A stretch of DNA of 64,000 nt. It comes from Sphingomonas ginsenosidimutans. Its GTDB lineage: Bacteria > Pseudomonadota > Alphaproteobacteria > Sphingomonadales > Sphingomonadaceae. The translations under genes were made by a program, and so were the position numbers. Positions 62,490 through 64,000 of this stretch are shown here, in pieces; the stretch's first letter is position 1, and each line of letters opens with the position of its first letter. The stretch covers positions 744,001 through 808,000 of the forward strand of contig NZ_NWVD01000001.1 of the NCBI RefSeq assembly GCF_002374835.1. Reading direction: 5' to 3'. The notes under the pieces were generated by a model that saw only the letters and a list, made by a program, of their open reading frames with translations, made no database searches and was not told the DNA's origin.

Positions 62490-64000
62490 ATGCGACACCT
62501 GCTCGCGGCGGTGGCGGCGCTGTCGGCGCCGGTTGCCGTCGCCGAGCCGCCGGTGTCGGCGGTGCGGGTCAGCCAGCTGGGGCTAGAGCCGGCCGCCGGG
62601 CAGCGGATCGTGGTGGTCACGCGCGCCGCCGGGCCGGTGGCATGGCGGGTGCGCGATGATGCCGGGCGCGTCGTCCAGCGCGGCGTCGCGCCCGCCGCGC
62701 GCTACGCCGTCGATGCGGACGAGGCGGTGACCGCGATCGAACTGCCGCGCGCGCTGGCGCCCGGACGCTATCGGGTCGAGGCGGGCGGCGCGGTCAGCCG
62801 TCCTGTCACGGTCGCCGCGCGTCCCTTCGCGCCGTTGCTGCGCGATGCGATGTCGTTCTTCTATCAGCAGCGCGCCGGCGTGCCGATCCTGGCGCGCTAC
62901 GTCCAGCGCCCCGATCTGGCGCGGCCGGCGGGGCATCTCGGGGAAACGGCGCGCTGTTTTGCCGGCGTGGACGAACGCGGGCTGCGCTGGCCGGGCTGCG
63001 CGGCGCGGTACGACGTGGTGGGCGGCTGGTACGATGCCGGCGACCGCGGGAAATATGTCGTCAACGCCGGCATATCGGTGTGGATGATGCTCGACGCCTG
63101 GGAACGCGCACCCGCGTTCGACCTGCTGCGCGACGGCGCGCTGGCGCTGCCGGAGGCGAGAAACGGCGTGCCGGATGTGCTGGACGAGGCGCGCTACGAA
63201 ATCGAATGGATGCTGCGGATGCAGCTGCCCGATGGCGCGCGGGCGATCGTCGCCACGCCGGACGGGCGCGCGGCGCGCACCATCGCGGCGGGCGGCATGG
63301 CGTGGCACAAGCTGGGCGACACCGTCTGGGCGCCGGTTCCGATCCGCGTCGAGGACGATCACGGCACGCGCGCGCTCTATCCGCCGTCGACCGCCGCGAC
63401 GCTGAACCTGGCGGCAGTCGCGGCGCAGGCCGCGCGGCTGTGGCGCGATATCGACCCGGCGTTCGCGGCGCGATGTCGCGCGGCGGCGCTCAGCGCCTTC
63501 GCGGCGGCGCGGCGCGAACCGGCGGTGTTCGCGGAGCCGCGCTTCACCGGCAGCGGTGCCTATGAGGATGCGGCGCTGGACGACGAATTCTTCTGGGCCG
63601 CTGCGGAAATCGCCGCGACGACCGGCGATCCCGATGCGCTGCGCATGGTCGAACGATCGCCTTTCGCGCGTGTCTCGTCGGTCGCGACGCCCGGTTGGGC
63701 GACGACCGGCGCGGCGGGGACGATCGCGATCCTGCGCCACCCCGCCGCCTTTCCGCCCGCGCTGGTCACGGCGCAGCGACGCGCGCTGCTGGCGAGCGCC
63801 GATGCCTACCTGTCCGACGACGCGCGGCAGCCCTATCGCTACCCGGCCGCGCCCGGCGCGACGCAATGGGGATCGAACGGCGACCTGTTGTCGCGCGCCG
63901 TGGTGCTGGGCACCGCCTGGGATCTGACGCACCGCGCGGCCTATCGCGGGGCGGCGCGCGATGCGCTGGATTACGTGCTCGGGCGCAACCCGCTCGACCG
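62490..64000 (+). CDS. GH9 family glycoside hydrolase, 3' end outside window
   Basis: At least 503 aa; the frame stays open to the window end. AGG precedes ATG 62490. Signal peptide (HLLAAVAALSAPVAVA-EP), an Ig-like cellulase N-terminal domain (~20-105: VRVSQLGLEP...), then the GH9 (alpha/alpha)6 barrel starting FFYQQRAGVPI. The catalytic Asp pair is seen in GGWYDAGDRGKYV (Asp182, Asp185). Near the cut, YVLGRNPLD matches the GH9 motif that precedes the catalytic His/Glu region, which lies outside. Likely an endo- or exo-beta-1,4-glucanase acting in the locus. Confidence 0.9.
   Translation, partial: MRHLLAAVAALSAPVAVAEPPVSAVRVSQLGLEPAAGQRIVVVTRAAGPVAWRVRDDAGRVVQRGVAPAARYAVDADEAVTAIELPRALAPGRYRVEAGGAVSRPVTVAARPFAPLLRDAMSFFYQQRAGVPILARYVQRPDLARPAGHLGETARCFAGVDERGLRWPGCAARYDVVGGWYDAGDRGKYVVNAGISVWMMLDAWERAPAFDLLRDGALALPEARNGVPDVLDEARYEIEWMLRMQLPDGARAIVATPDGRAARTIAAGGMAWHKLGDTVWAPVPIRVEDDHGTRALYPPSTAATLNLAAVAAQAARLWRDIDPAFAARCRAAALSAFAAARREPAVFAEPRFTGSGAYEDAALDDEFFWAAAEIAATTGDPDALRMVERSPFARVSSVATPGWATTGAAGTIAILRHPAAFPPALVTAQRRALLASADAYLSDDARQPYRYPAAPGATQWGSNGDLLSRAVVLGTAWDLTHRAAYRGAARDALDYVLGRNPLD

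Noticed and set aside
1..64000. CRISPR array, prophage, insertion sequence or integrase
   Set aside because: No regularly spaced direct repeats with unique spacers and no transposase, integrase or phage structural protein were recognised.

Overview
The window is high-GC (by eye about two thirds G+C) chromosomal DNA from an alphaproteobacterium. The gene content points to the Sphingomonadaceae, most likely a Sphingomonas-like organism: an EcfG-type sigma factor end, NDUFA12 and DUF2155 genes beside aat, a complete meso-DAP-type dcw cluster, small secreted proteins of a kind I associate with sphingomonads, and a TonB receptor/halogenase/glycosidase locus. I saw no insertion sequence, prophage, CRISPR array or replication origin.

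Layout. Positions 1-21 kb are mostly housekeeping genes: the end of an ECF sigma factor with a convergent NepR-like small gene, glnE-bcp, an M23 peptidase, an A-type Fe-S carrier, exonuclease III with an outer-membrane barrel protein, a GNAT protein, a fatty acid desaturase, secE-nusG, tRNA-Trp(CCA), a GGDEF/EAL protein, a stand-alone fatty acyl-AMP ligase, recX, a double cold-shock protein, NDUFA12-DUF2155 converging on aat, a ParA-like ATPase, a lipoprotein and cysK. Positions 21.2-40.4 kb are the dcw cluster, all on the plus strand: mraZ-rsmH-ftsL-ftsI-murE-murF-mraY-murD-ftsW-murG-murC-(66 aa ORF)-murB-ddl-ftsQ-ftsA-ftsZ. Most junctions are ATGA/GTGA overlaps, so translation is probably coupled. 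The exceptions are a REP-like palindrome between murB and ddl, and a leader with a hairpin before ftsZ. The mraZ leader carries two oppositely oriented arrays of GGGGA boxes at about 10-bp period, which are probable MraZ operators.

Positions 40.7-51.6 kb hold a TPR/SPOR protein, dgt, a DUF1800-DUF1501 pair, argS, a SPOR membrane protein, a MipA/OmpV porin-like gene and nagZ, followed by tRNA-Pro(CGG).

Positions 51.9-64 kb, directly after the tRNA, look like a beta-glucan utilisation locus. It has a Tat-exported GH1 and a secreted GH16 on plus, three translationally coupled flavin-dependent-halogenase-like genes on minus, and, divergent from these, a TonB-dependent receptor followed by a GH9 enzyme cut by the window end. 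A perfect 20-bp LacI-type palindrome lies between the divergent promoters, and two weaker AACGTT-centred sites occur in the locus. The working model is import of beta-glucan oligosaccharides by the receptor, hydrolysis by GH16, GH9 and GH1, and control by a LacI regulator not in the window. The halogenase trio is the least understood part; its middle member has lost the recognised catalytic residues.
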